64,000 nucleotides of DNA from Numida meleagris. Its lineage: Eukaryota > Chordata > Aves > Galliformes > Numididae. The translations under genes and the position numbers were made by a program. The stretch spans positions 86,415,491-86,479,490 of the forward strand of contig NC_034412.1 of the NCBI RefSeq assembly GCF_002078875.1, written 5' to 3'. The notes under the pieces were generated by a model that worked only from the letters and a program-made list of their open reading frames with translations, was not told the DNA's origin and searched no databases. Below are positions 1 through 13,484 of the stretch, one piece after another (the stretch's first letter is position 1; every line of letters begins with the position of its first letter).

Positions 1-2396
1 AGCCTTCTAAAAGCCCAGGAATTAAAATTGTAATTAACAGCTGTGCCAACAGGTTTTGGCTCCATCTAAAAAAAAACTTCTCCACAAAGTCTTGAGCCTT
101 CGATTTCTCTCCAGACCAGATTCTGCTGCAAGATCAAGGACTATTTGCTCCAGCAGGCTGGCCACTGACCTACATACAGCAGAAAAGCTAAAGGAAATAA
201 AGGGCAAAGCTGAAACTCCTTTTTAAAAATAATCTAAGTTTAGAAACAATTTAGATGCTGGTGAAGCCATGTGACTCCAGAAGCCACAGAGCCTAAAGCC
301 AGTGGTTTAATCTGCACCTGGCTCTTGGCAAGCCATGTGCTGCTGCTGATTTTGCACCTAAAAATCTCCAGTCAAGATGTTATCCGTTCTGACTGGCAGA
401 GCCACAGGTGAAAGCACGTGGAGTCCTGTGTCTTAATACATATCAGTCTCTAAATGCAGTATTTTGTACTCATTTAAAGAGGTCTGCTCAAAGTTACGCA
501 TAGTGCCGTGCCCCAAAGGGGTTCCAGTTCCTGACTTAAGGCTCCAGGCACTATGGCAAGATAAGTAAAGAATGTTAATAATACCTCTCATTAAGTGTCT
601 CTAGTTGCTTACATGGCTTTTAACAGTTCTCATGGCTGGGATTTTGAGAACAAACTTTTTGTCTAACTGTGACCTTGGTGCTTCCAGAGATTGAGGTGTT
701 CTTTCAAAATAGATCCCAATATAATTGTGTCATTTGGGATACAGAATTACTTTGTTTTCTAATCTTATAGTGTAATATTTTCCTTTTTAACCATATTAAC
801 TCAACCTTATGCTAGCCCTGAAATAATTTGTCCTGGTAGATCCTATACTTGTCTTGTTATTGAAAGTGGTTTATGCTTGATGATCCGAGAACACGGTCTT
901 CTAATTTCCTAACTGATATCAGGACATTTTAAAAGTGCAACTTATGTCACATCTAAGCAGAAACCCTGTTATGTGTGAGAAATTACTGGCCATTCTTTTT
1001 GTGATCAAAAGCATGCAGCAAGATTAGTGATCATCTGTAGCTCAGCTGTTATTTTTACTGGGTTATCAAAGCTCTGGGGAGGATTTTGTAAAGCTATTTA
1101 GCCTGAAGGAAGGGATTAAAGAGGTTTCTCCCCATGAAACATCTGTTGCAAACGTACCTTCTAATATACAGAGCCGAAAGTTAAAATTAATCAGAAAGGG
1201 GAAGTTTATTTCCTGTTCAGCAGCCATCCCACAGGTCAATCACCGTTCCCTTTTTTGCCCAAAACAGAAACTGCCCCCCCCACTGTATAGCAGAAGACTT
1301 CTTTAGATGCTATGCCCCTCAGTCCTTCATGGGATACTTCACATTCTTCACTGAGCTCCCTTCCCTTTCACCAACTAATGAGAAACCAGGACTTGAAGTG
1401 ACTGTTACAGTCAGAAAGGCCAACCATCCATGATCTTCTTCTCTTCATTCCTTAATTCCCAGACTCTAAACTCATGCTTTTGTGGTATATGCATGTACAC
1501 TGATGCTTTTTTCAAACATGTACCTGAAGGAATAGTACATGTTCATGGCTACTTTTAGCAATAGAAGCTGATTATTTTCCCAAATGGAGCCGATTATATA
1601 TGGTCCTCTTATTTTTATAATTTAAAAAATAAAAATTATACTCACTAGAAAAAGAAGAAAGAATGGAATATTAAACAAACTTGGGCACTAGTAGATCTGA
1701 TACAAAAAAAAGTCCAAGGTTTTTCTTCTGTGCCTTTCTTCTCCCCCCTCAATGCTCTCTCAGGCCCACTTATCCCAACCCCAACTTAAACTGGGGCAAG
1801 GATAACTTCTTTCTCCTGTAGCAGATAGGACTGGGTTACACTGTGCTTTTACTGCTTACTGTACTGCTTTCTGTGATATCTAGGGGAAGAGGAGATATCC
1901 TGTACTAAGTGAGTACATTCACTAAAAAGCAATATATACTGTGCAAATTTAAGTGCCAAAAGAAGCTGGATAAAAACAAACTCTCACTTTCTTCTCTTGG
2001 TTCATGCACAGAAAATTTCCAGAGAAACTGAGGAGACCGGGCTTGATGTTTCTCATTCTCAGTGCTATTTATTTTGAGTCCGTTTTTTTTTTTTTTTTTC
2101 AAACCAAAAGAAATAATGAATTAATTCTCCCCCTCTGTGTAAGAGGTTGAAGTGTTTTATGCACCTACTTTTACATGCTAGGCTCAGTGAACTGAAGCCT
2201 CAGGAGAGTGAAGGAATGGCCTTCTGGTAGCATCACAGTAGTGATCTATAAGTTGCACTGATTATACTGCATATCTGCCCTCAGTTCAGCCACGGCCAAG
2301 TGACAGAAATCTTAAAAATATACTATTGTTGTTGCTGATGTTATTCTATCAGGCACTAGAGGGGTAGCAGGGCTGGTGGCTTAGTAGAATGTCACA
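1..2396. other. intergenic DNA, no gene seen
   Basis: AT-rich unique-looking sequence. Open frames are short and uncoded-looking on both strands, and I see no splice-bounded coding block. It contains a 17-base T run near its right end (2083-2099). It lies upstream of the KIAA0232 promoter and is probably intergenic, although a distal intron of an unseen neighbour cannot be excluded. Confidence 0.5.
2083..2099. repeat. poly-T run (17 T)
   Basis: Uninterrupted run of 17 T. On the minus strand it is an A run; I see no retroposed gene body next to it, so it is listed as a simple repeat. Confidence 0.9.
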
Positions 2397-2572
2397 TCAT
2401 AGAAAGGGTTGAGTTGGAATGGACCTTAAAGCCCACCCAGCTCCAACCCCCCCCCCGTGGGCAAGGCTGCTCCCCACTGATCAGGCTGCTCAGACCTCAT
2501 CCAACCTGGGCTTGAGCACCTCCAGGGAGGGGACACCCACAGCTTCTTTGGGCAGCCTCTGCCAGCAAGAGC
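2397..2572 (-). mobile_element. CR1 LINE 3' fragment, degenerate
   Basis: On the plus strand this reads as the reverse complement of a CR1 3' end: a degenerate ATAGAA tail, then a 'gttggaatggaccttaaag' block, a C-rich run, and the characteristic 'ccaacctgggcttgagca' and 'cacagcttctttgggcagcc' stretches. The same blocks recur in the minus-strand copy at 54369. Only about 175 bases survive, so no reverse transcriptase frame is present. The element is 5'-truncated, as is usual for CR1. Short open frames across it are by-products of its C-rich sequence, not genes. Confidence 0.88.
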
Positions 2573-5500
2573 AACGTACTTGTTCTCATCATGCCATGCT
2601 CAGAGCAAGGGACTTAAGAATCTTGTTTCCCCTGTGCCATGTTCACCTGCTCCAGGAGAGCAGCAGCCAGCAGACATGAGCACAGAAGGTGCTGGTGATG
2701 CACCTACTGTTATGAAGTAAAGAATCAAGGATACTAAGGAGAGAAGCCCCTAAAGCTGGATACCTGGGGAGCTCCCATGGGAGCCCAGGACTTGCACTCT
2801 ACTGCTGTCTTGGCATGGGAGAAGATACTGTTTGCAAAGCCAGGCTCTGCTAACAAAGCAGAACAAAGATTTTTAAAAGACTCTTTCAGGATGACATACA
2901 GAAGAGTTAGAGGAGCAATTTCTAGCACTAAATATGAGGATAAAGATCATAAATAAGAAGGCAGACAATAAAACAACAGCAAATGCCCGCACCTACTGGA
3001 ATAAATTGCATCTCAAAGATTAACTGGTGTACTTATACCAGTCAAACTTTTCTACTGTGGCATGGGCTTTAAGGGGTCCATAGATAGTTCATCTGGTTGA
3101 GGCCACACCTGAATCCCTGACAAATACATCCCAAAACCTGAAAAAGGATGCTGTGACCAACCAACCAGAGCTCCCTTGTGGCACAAGGAAGGGGACAGCA
3201 GGCTTCTCCCATCACTGGCAGCATGTGCCACACTGTGGGAATTCACTCTTTCTGCCTCGTCAGATCTTTTGTCTGAGAAAAACAGAACAGTGAAACACGC
3301 GAGATCTTGTCTACCAGAAACTGGAGGAAATCCAGAGTCACGTCGCAGGGGTCATAAAACAGCCTGTAAATAACCACTGAAAACCTGAGCTATATTAAAC
3401 CTGGTGATATGTGATTAAAAACCAGCTGTCGTTGCCCTCAGCCTCTGCCCACAGCCAGGTGACACACTGTGCCCTCCTCGGGGATGGCTGGGAAGTAGCA
3501 GTTGATTTGGCAACTGCAGTGGCAATAAATTTTTTTCCTCCGAACCAGAAAGTATTAAAAACATACCAACAAAATGCACTCTAGATTTTTCTCATGTAAT
3601 AAATCCACTTTTATTTTTAAAGACTACACTTCTTTCCCTGGCAGGACATAATCGTGGAATATTTCTTTCCTCAGATGACAGTGTACCAGCACAGCTTCTG
3701 GAGGGCTGTGATGGGGCGATGCAGAAGTGCAAAATAGGAGCTTTGTGTGGGTCACCATGGTGGAGATGTTCAGGGGACATGCACAGGTTTGCTGGAGATA
3801 TTGCAAGGAGCAAGCTATGGTATGACACACAGGCTGGGCCAGCTAATGCAAGACAGCGATCTGCCAGAGCCCTTCATACCCTGGGGAAAGGACTGCACAG
3901 CAGAATTGTCCTGCATTCCTCACGGAGCATGGGATCTCACTCCAGCACACTCCCAAGCATGGCCCAAGGCGGGTGGGAGCGCTGACTCGCACTGTAATGC
4001 CTCTATGGAATCTGTACCAGCCATCGTGACCTATGTTGACTAGAGCTGTTCAGATCAAGTCTTCTCCTGCGGGGTGGGTGTATTTGAGGTGAGCTAAGTC
4101 AGTCTCTAGGAATGACACAGCCTGCCTTCAGGGACTGCTGCCTGGCTTTAGAAGACATGGAGCTGTACTCAACCAGAAATAACTATGGTTATGCGTGACA
4201 TCTGCAGCAAAGTCTCAAAGAGGGGACCAGTACCCTGCTTTTAATAATAATCTCAGCTATTCTTTTTGAAATCAGCATCTATTGGGAAAGCGGCACCCTG
4301 TGGTTACAGAGCACTCCCAAGCACAACAGATTCAGGAGCTGTGGTGTGAATGGGAGCTGCTGCTTTTTCCTATATTTTTGCAGAGAGAGGAGAGGCATAC
4401 AGAGCAGCGAAGCCTCTGAAATGCATTGAATTAGATAAGCTGAATCTGCAGTGTAGCATTTGGAAGCTGTTCAGGTTCAGGATGGATAACTCAGTAATCT
4501 GGCTGGGTAATAGCAGATTCTGCTGATTTATGTGTGAATCAACTGCTGCTCTTCTGGGTTTCCTTTCCCTCCCCAGCCCTGTAATTCATTCTCCTTCTCC
4601 TGCTTAAAGCTTCTGGGTTTTTTCACATTGCAATCTCTCTGTCCTGCAACACACACCCACGTTTTGAGGACTGGTTTTACAGGGGTGGAGGCATGGAAGT
4701 GGACAGATGAGAGGGACCACTGCACTGGGACCTGGGGGTAGCACAGCTTCTCCAGGTCCTTACTCCTGCGGGACTGCCGCTGCACTCTTTCCTTAACGAC
4801 AAATCTCCCTTTGCAAGGGGAAGGAAGAAGGCTCTGTGTGTCCCATCATTGATTTTTATCTCTGTGTAGAAACAGAGAAATCACAGGGACAAGACTACCA
4901 CTTGCAGGAGGGCTGAGGATCTTCTTGAAGCAGCTAAAGGGCCAATTGCAGTTGTTGAGCTATTTGGAATTAGCAGCACTGTGGGGGTGTCGAAGGGCAC
5001 CCAGATGAAGAAACACAGCTTATCCTTTGTATTGGCAGAGTAATACCCGGGACAATCTTGCACAACGTTATAATCTAGAACTGAAGGTGTCCGTGGGCAG
5101 GTAACTGCACCTGAACAGTGACTACTCACTGGTTGAGATTCAATTCACCAGATTTTCAGTCAAGACGTTTTAATATTGTCTAAAACATGCTGGAACCATC
5201 CCATTCCATGATGGTACCTGGGCACAGGGACAAGACCCGAGCTGCTCCGTCACAGTATGGGCAGCAAAGCAACAGGGCTCACAGTGGGATTAATTAGTGT
5301 GTAATAAGGGGCAGGTATCGACTGAAGCCAGCCATTCCTGCAGCTCTTCATCCCTCATGTGAGCTCTCTGGTTCTGGGTCACATATTTGCTGTCACAGTG
5401 TCTGCTGTCTTTCCACGAGGGGTGCCCATTTTCCTCCAGCCTCCTCTGGCCTAGGCGTTGCAAACCTGTGAATACAGAGCATTTTTGAGATAGCTAACAC

Positions 5501-7365
5501 TGACTGCATTTTGGTTGAAAGGTTTGGTTTTCCATTTGGGGAAAACAGTTGTGGTGCAGCTCCACCGCAGGAGGACATTTAGAAAAACTGATATCTGATA
5601 TTTCTCCAATTCATCACACTTTCAAAAATGTCTCTTTAACAGGTTAGAGCTCAACGAATGTGCAAATAAGTCATGTACATGCAATATAAATTACTCATTG
5701 GACTCTAACAACATTCAAGCCTTACGAAATTCCTTTGCCAGGATCTGGACACATCAATTTGAATAGTTCTGCATAAATCTAGTCTCCTCAAGTCAGAACT
5801 GAGCCCCTTTCTTGTGACAGAGCAGGGAAGGGAGCCTGCACTCTACTATTTTTAATAACAGAACAAGAAGTAGCAGACTTTTCTATTTCCAGGGTTCTCC
5901 AGCAAGCCTTTTTCACAAGCAATATATTTTCTTCTCTTAACATAAATATATTGCTCTCTTGCTGGTTGAAGTATGAAGCCAAGGAATCTAAATTAATCTC
6001 ATCACTTTAAGCTGAAAAAGCACCCATACTCCAAGAAGCTGACAGGAACAGATAGCTGACCAGCACTGGGGCTTCCATGATGTTTGGCTCTTGCTGCATG
6101 CCTGCTGCCCAGACATTTCTTTGAATACAAAGGCTAGGGTGAGAATTTTGCCTTTATGTTGTGTGCACACACTTCTGCTCACTCAAATTAAGCCATGGAC
6201 ACACACTGACTCAATTTCTTCTGACAAACATCTCATCATTGTGAGAGCAGCCAGTGCTGCTCTCACAAATGCAAACCAGCATCTTTCCTGCAGAACAGTC
6301 GCTACCACTCCTACTTCTGCATGCGATGTGCACATACGTGCATCCCAAAGCAAGAAAGTGACGAAGCTGCAAGCTAAACCAAATGGCATAAACCAGGTAT
6401 TGTAGCAACAGATTGAGACTGAAATAATCCAGTTTACAGTTAACAACACAGTTTTCCATGGGAGCAAGAGGCCATGCCTCAGCCAGACTAACTTTTATTC
6501 TTTCTATTATTGCCACCTAAGTCTTGCAATTCTTAGAGCTATTGTCCCATCATCCCCAGAGTAAATTAAGTCTGGTTTCATATGGATTTATGCCTTAACT
6601 CCCTATATGTCTTTACGCCTTTCCTGCCCTCTTCAGGACCTCCTCACTCCCGTGTCTGTGCTGAGCTTTCACCCATCTCCCAGCCTTTCCTTGTCTGGTA
6701 ACTACCAGCCTGAGCAAGAGGTGGTATATGCTCTGTCTTGTTCTGAAATACTTGTATTTAAATATATGTCTGGTTTGTGTACACATACTGGGTTGTCTGC
6801 CCAGAGCACACATAGCAATTTGCTAGCAGCAGATCAGATACTGCTGAACACACAGTCAAAACTTTTTCCCGTTGGATACTTTCTCCCACAAGACTTACAG
6901 GAATTTAATTTCTTGTGGGACTTTCACTCGTAGGACTAATTACAATCAAATCTAATAAACAGGTCCAGAACCTACTGGTGAGACTGATAGAGATGTGAGC
7001 AAGCATACAGAAGAATCCTTACAAAAATGGAACAAAAATAAATGTATCCACAGACAGCTTTGTTCTTTTATGCAGTTTAGAAAACACATACCCACTCACA
7101 TACAAATTTGGAAAAGCAAAACTTTACTTCTTTTAGTGGAAATTCATGTGGATATACTGCCCTGCTTCCTACTACTGCAGCCCAAATCTTCTCCAAAACA
7201 CATCCTCTTCCTCTGCTCCCCTTTCTGTATGGGACAGATACTTCATCAAAGCAAAACCTTCTACACAGAAGCTGTATTTTCACCCTGTTGAACTTGCAAA
7301 GGCTTAGGTTTTCAAAGGACTGTAAGGCCCAAAACATGTTTTCCATGAAGTCCAGAGAAAAATCC

Positions 7366-7373
7366 TGACGTCA
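7366..7373. promoter_or_regulatory. consensus CRE octamer TGACGTCA
   Basis: Perfect palindromic cyclic-AMP response element, the site bound by CREB/ATF bZIP proteins. It contains a CpG in a CpG-poor region about 20 kb upstream of the only promoter recognised here. Sequence match only; function is not shown. Confidence 0.3.
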
Positions 7374-8928
7374 CATCCAATGTAAGTGTGAACAAAGGGT
7401 AACATGTTGTCCTAGATATTTTCAGGCACAAATATCTTATTTACACAAAGCTACAACTCAGTGTCTCGAGGTTGAACCTCCAGCAGTAGCATATCCACTG
7501 GATTTGATGAGTTTAGCATGTTTTTTTAGATGATAATGTATATTCTACCCTGATATCATAAATAAAAGGCCATTAACAAGTTCAGAAGTTCTCTGTTAAG
7601 AATTACAAAGTTCCCTCAGTCTGAGGAGCCCTAAACTAATATGTGTTAACAGTAGGTGGATGGTTCCTGTGTGCATCCACAAGATGAAATGATGTCGAGA
7701 AATTTCCAGCACTGCTCATTGATGTATTGGAATGTGCTTGAGAAGGAATCATTTATTTTTAAAAGCGTGCAGTTGAGAAACAGAGCCGCAAGAAAGGTGC
7801 CAGTCAGCCCCCAGCTGTGCAACACTTTCTTTGGGCACCCAACAGCCCAGCCCCGCGATTACAGCCTCTCCTCCCAGATTAAGGGTGCTCTGTCAGATTA
7901 GCCCTACCCCTGAGCAGATTTGGCTTTCACTTTTCTCCCCCAGCTTTCACTGCCTGCTGCCTTTCTCCACCTGTTTACATGAACTACCAAAGCATATTTT
8001 TGTGCCGAGCAGAAAACCTCATCCTCCTGCAACACGTATGGGTTTTCAGAAAGTCCTACTCTTGGTTTTCATCAGGCTTTTGATGAACTGAGAAGAGAAA
8101 TCCTGCTGGTGTGTGCAGCACAGTGCTGTGAGCCTGCGAGCAAATTCCTGCATCTGCATGTCACAGCCATTGAAAATAGTAGCTTCAGTCTAGAGGTCGG
8201 CATGAGCATGATGCTGCACCCAGATTAATGACCACACGCACTCTGGCAGGGTCAATGAGACGGGGCAGGCTGCTGGGTTAATTCAGGTCCAGGGCTGGCT
8301 TGTATTCTAGTTCCAGAGTGACCTGGTTTGCCTCTAATTTGGGGCTCTTTGCATGCTGTCACGGTGCATCTTCAGACCTCACAGCATCTCTGCCACTTCT
8401 GAAATGCGATGTAGTCATTCGGTGCAGCCTTGTCAGATGCAGCAGGGCTATACATAAACATGTTCTAACAATCTGAGCATCAGTGGACTTCTCAGGTGCT
8501 TTTGGGAATCCTGCCTGAGAGCAGCTGCTGGTTGCTATTCATCTCATGCAAAGCCTGGACTGACGCATTTTTTGCTTTATCCATCACAAAAGTAAACCAA
8601 ACTGCAAAATAAAAGGATCGAGTGGAAGTACTAATGATCACGCCTTCTGCTGCTTTGCATGAAGAGGGGACGGGCAGAACGAATACCTAAAAATCTGAAG
8701 ATCCTCTGGAAAATATAAATTCAAGCCTTGAGAACTGCCCGCATTTACTTAAAGAACAAAAATGTTAAAAAGTCAGGAGAAGATCTGCTTTACCCATTGT
8801 AGCTGCGCCAACCTGAATTACTGCCCCACGGCTGTCTTCTAGCATTACTCAGTCATCAAGGCTGAAATACCAGTATTGTGATTGCCATAATTCTCCAAGA
8901 AGCATTTGTACCGGTAAAGACATGATTG

Positions 8929-8951
8929 AAAAACAAAACAAAACAAAACAA
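8929..8951. repeat. (AAAAC)n microsatellite
   Basis: Four tandem AAAAC-type units with no interruptions. A similar array occurs at 16302-16323. Confidence 0.85.
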
Positions 8952-9483
8952 GAAGGATTTTTCTGATTAATATGAACAACGTAGCAGGACAAAAATTACA
9001 TCACTTTATTCGGTGTCTTTCAGGAGTAGACAGAACCAAGTTTCTGAAAAACTGCCTCTTTCATCTCTCAGAAAATTGAGCCTGTAATTATATTCCACAT
9101 CCTGCTACAGACAGCTTTTATATCATTGCCAGGCACTTGTTCCTCATAGGTATGTTAACGTGGCATTTCCTAAGTTTTCGTAATTTTTATGTATGGATGA
9201 TTCATTCCGAGCAGCACTAAGGGAGTCTTGAAAACTTCAGTCTTTTTTTTCCACGCATGTTTTGCAAACCCAGCCACAGCTTCCCAGAGATGTGAGATCG
9301 GAACAGAGCATGTGCAGCCTCCTTATTTACAGAAATACCTCTGACTTAACACGAAGCGAGCAGTGAAAGCTGAATCTTTCCCCGGCACAGCAAACAGGGA
9401 AGGAAATGCTGAAAGGGAGATCCTGCGAAGGATAAGAGCCCAAAGGCAGTGCAAGGAGGCGGGGGGACAGGCAGGTGGGGAGC

Positions 9484-9506
9484 GCGATAACCAGCGGGGT
9501 TATCGC
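9484..9506. repeat. 9-bp perfect inverted repeat with GATA cores
   Basis: GCGATAACC, a five-base spacer (AGCGG), then GGTTATCGC. The arms are exact reverse complements and each holds a GATAA core, giving a symmetric pair of GATA-like sites. It lies in a locally GC-rich, CpG-containing patch (about 9.42-9.68 kb) that stands out from its AT-rich surroundings. A CACGTG E-box (about 9526-9531) and a GTAAACA forkhead-like site (about 9600-9606) follow within 120 bases, so the patch is a candidate regulatory element. Confidence 0.5.
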
Positions 9507-9824
9507 CACGGGATGCGTGCCAGGTCACGTGCAGATATTTCTCTGAAGCAGACGATGGGCAGGAGTTTAGCAATAATAAAATGGGATAGAGAGTGTTTGT
9601 GTAAACACAGAAAAGACACGGGCTCGTGCTGTGAAAACAGCTGCAGACACCGCCGGTGGTGCGGGGTCTGACCTGCTCTGCTTAAACTGTAAAGATAGTT
9701 AATTCTTCACGGAGTGCTTTAACTGGAAACAATGACCATGAATAGAAATACAAGTTCTGCTCAGTTAAAAAGTATTTCTAAGGGCATACAGTATTTGGGA
9801 TTCTGTTTTTGCAAAACCTAGTAG

Positions 9825-9907
9825 AAAACAGAGGGAGTTTGGGGAAAAAGGAAGTAATTTTTTGTAAAATCAGAGAGAACTGGGGGAAAAAGGAAGTGAA
9901 CTTTGTT
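9825..9907. repeat. imperfect 42-bp tandem duplication with ETS-like cores
   Basis: Two adjacent similar units offset by 42 bases. Each ends in a purine-rich block containing GGGAAAAAGGAAGT, at about 9842-9855 and 9884-9897. The second continues as AGGAAGTGA, close to the purine-rich GGAA site used by the ETS factor PU.1/SPI1. The 42-base offset is four helical turns, which would place both GGAA cores on one DNA face. The duplication is direct observation; factor binding is inference. Confidence 0.5.
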
Positions 9908-12900
9908 CTCTGTCTTATTTTCCCACAGGATGATCAGTGAGGCCAAGAGGTTTGTTTCAGGTTGTGCAAACCTCCGCTTTAGGGAAGTACATGAGCACTG
10001 CAGTGGAAGTTTCAGAATGAAAAGTTCCTCTCTTTCAGACTCATAATCTGCCAGAAGGGAAGCCCTGAGCCAGGCCGGTGGCTCTGCTCACCATTAGCTC
10101 TGCTCCCCTCACTCTCGTTGTAGGGCAGCTATTTTCGGCCACAGCCATAACGCAGTGATAGCTTGTGGGGAGAATGTGTGGGGCTGTGCTCTGTGCTCTC
10201 ATCCCCATTCCTGTGCTGATCTTTCATGCTGAGCCACACCAGCTGCACTGCCGAGGCTCTGGGTAGCTATATAGCATGTCTTCCAAAGCCTAAATGTACA
10301 TCACAGCTCCGTGCCTATGACAAGATGCCTTCAACCTCCCTCATGTACTCTCGTAGGGATCAGGCAGCAGATCCCTCGCAGGACTCGGACCACACATCAC
10401 GAGCTGAGAGCAGCCGTGTTCAGCTTCGGCATGCTGCATGTGACTAGGGCAGCTGTACTCAGAGGGGTCTGGATGTCCAATCGACTGGAAAGAGCGAGCA
10501 GTTCTCTCTGGTGTCCTGCCCCATCCTCAGCAGAGCAAATTTTTCCAGAGCCGCTGATATTCTTGCAGCCAGGACCTGATTTATGAGCGGTGCCTTTAGG
10601 AGTCACCGCAACACGCGTCATTAATCTGTCAGGAATAGTAGTGCCGGCTGCGAACACGTACAGGGAATCTTTTTGTATATGCCATCAGACAAAAAACTGA
10701 TTTACTTGCAGTTTCCACCTGTTGAAGAACATTAAGCAATTGCAGTACTGCTTTGAGGATCAGCTTCTGCATCCCCTGCCAAAGGGCCGGTGTCCTCACC
10801 CTGTGGAGGTGCGCTGCAGAGATGCTGCATGGGTTCAGCCCACAAATCCCTCATTTGCTGCAGAACGGTCTGCATGTGGCAGCAGGACCTCTCCTATTAA
10901 CTGCCTGAACTATTACTAGATGAGTATTTTGAGGCCTGCACATTATCTGTTTGGTGCGAGGCAATGTATCAAGGTGAAAAGCCCCATGACAGGGCCACCT
11001 CCGTGACTGCAGCGCCATGTGTGCCCCACAGCAGCACCAGCGGCCGCCGGGACTTTTTGTGCCCAGGATTAACGGGGATTGGGAATGATGCAGAAGCAGA
11101 GTGCTGAATCCAGGGTGAGAAATTGCTTTGCAGGGCAATTTCTCTGGGAAGATTCAAAAATGGTGATGATTTCCAAGTACAAGCAAACATGCTGATGTCC
11201 TATATTCAGAACTTATGCAATCCTTTTTTTCTTAACAGAAAATGGTGCGGGTCAGAGCTTGTTTCGATGACCTGACAATGCTGCATTTCATGGCACAAAG
11301 GTTTGCCTGCAATTGACAAAACTATCAGAAAATGTGGGTGAAGTGCGTGCAAGTAAGTTTGTTAAACTTTGACAGCAAATGAGAGAAAAAAAAGAGAACT
11401 TGTTTTCAGTCAGAGACATCTGTGTCATGCCGTGCTTCCCTCACTAGGGAAAGCAATGAAGCATTTCTGCCTAATGCTGAATTCACTCCATAGCTGCTGA
11501 CACAATTAGTTTCAAATGTGCATTATTTTTAACAACCTTTACCTCTCAGCTACATAGTGAACTTTAATGAATAAAGATCTTCTTGGATTCATCCTCAGTC
11601 AGATGGATTCCCACCTCCATGTTTACATTTAATTTTTCCTAACATTCATCTAGGCCTTATCAAGGATACTGCATTAAGGAAAGTGAAACAGTTCTTTTCT
11701 TGCAAGGCCTCTCCTTGTAAAAGCAGCACGCCTCTTTTCTCAATCATCCTTCCTCCTCTGTCCCTTTGGTCCACTTCTCTGTGGTCTTCATGCATCCAAA
11801 AATCCACAGTCCTCTTTTCCCTAAGTTTCTAGTAATTTTCTCTTGTTTCTACAGTCTTGCACCTATTCCATTTAAGAAAATTGCCAGCCCTCTACAAACT
11901 GCATAATGAATAATAATGAACTGTTTTACTGCATGCTTAGCTATAAGCACGCTTGTTAATTATCCAAGTTGCATTGTGAATGAAGATTTACACTTCACCT
12001 TGCCTCAGATACATAGGTGCATTAAGAATATTTGTAGTATCTATGACAGACAGAAATGTCTCCAAGTTTTCTGAAAGAAGGGAGGAGATCATGTCTTGAT
12101 TTGCTCTTAAGCAGTCTCAAGAATATCTCAATGGAAAAAAGTATTTTTTTCTCCTAGCTGAAGGACAGAGCTGCATAGCTCACCACATCAAGCTAATATA
12201 TTTATGGTCCAAAGGGCTCTCCTCACCCCCAGACTTGAAGCTTACTGAGGAATCCAAGGTATGTAATGATGATATGAACATGATATACTTTACTGTAACC
12301 TGTGCTGCATGCAGCTGTTAATGCCAGTCTAACTTTCTGCAGTCTGCAGCCAAAGGAAAGCTGTCTGCAGCATATGTATAGCTTCACTCTGCAGCATAGT
12401 TACTGTGAAGTCAATGGTATGCCGAAGTGGATGCCGCAGAACCAGAGAGCCATTTGTTAAAATTCAGTCCTCAGATGTAAATATATATTTGCGATAATTT
12501 CTCTGCCTGTGAAGGAATCTCATTTTCTCTCCGCTAAATTACTACTGCAGTAGCGTCTACAGTGTCGCACAAGGTTGCAGAGACGCATTGTACTAAATGC
12601 TAGGGAAACGCTGGGAAAGATGGGCAGGCTCCAAAGAGATAAAAGTCAAAGGTACCAAAAAGGTCAAAACACGTAAAGGAGACAGCAAGGAGTGCAAAGG
12701 GAAAGAGAAAGAGAAACCAACCTTAACACAACTGCTGAGCAGATCAATAACAGAAGGATTTGAATTCAGTCTGTTGGCTCCTTGTCTAATCTCCTATTGC
12801 ACCCTGCTGCTTCTGACAGTCTTGGCCTCAGTATTTCAGTATTGTCCCAAAATAATCTCTTTTAAAATTGCTCTTGTTATGAAAACACTTAAATTTTCAA

Positions 12901-13468
12901 CCTCTGTTTCTGCAAGACCTACGCTGCTTTGTGAACAGGGAGGTCATTGTATTTTACACCAAGTGTGAGTGCTTTCAGTGACAGGCAGTCAGTAATATCC
13001 TATTCCCTCCTCGCTTTATGAACATGCAAAACTTATGCAAATCATCTAGATCCAAAAATGCACACAGTAACTTTCTCTGCACCATCTCAGCTAATGGTGC
13101 TGGCCCTGAAGGGTTAGGGAAGGCAAACAATTCTGTTGCTTTTCCATGGATTTTTGCTCTCTTCGATCTACAAAACCAAGCACGAGTAATACTGAAATTC
13201 AGATCTTTAGCGTGTTAAGTAGCATGGAAGCTTTGCTTGGTTTTACCAACATGCAACACTCCTCTAAATATCACCCCATAGGATGTTTGCTTCTGTGCAG
13301 CAGCATGATGTTGTTGACTCATCTGTGCCTTTTCCTTCTGTATTCTTCAAAGTGCTGCTAGCAAGCATTTACCATTTTTTACTCATTAATATTACTTTAT
13401 TAACATTAAGTGATATTTATTGGTAGTATATCTTGGCTATGAAAATACCAAGTATTAACCTCACAGTG

Positions 13469-13484
13469 TATACATATATGTATA
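13469..13484. repeat. 16-bp perfect AT-rich palindrome
   Basis: TATACATATATGTATA is its own reverse complement. It sits in a short run of TATG/TATA-type repeats (to about 13490) and is best read as low-complexity sequence. Confidence 0.7.

Larger units (their letters stand above)
2573..9480. other. intergenic DNA, no gene seen
   Basis: About 6.9 kb without a coding block I can support. Moderately GC-rich patches (for example 3.7-4.0 kb and 8.1-8.4 kb) carry short overlapping open frames on both strands, with no recognisable protein and no matching splice sites. A CRE-type octamer TGACGTCA sits at 7366-7373 and an (AAAAC) microsatellite at 8929-8951. Confidence 0.5.

Noticed and set aside
2419..2679. 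86-codon open frame (plus)
   Set aside because: Lies mostly inside an antisense CR1 fragment and reflects its C-rich sequence.
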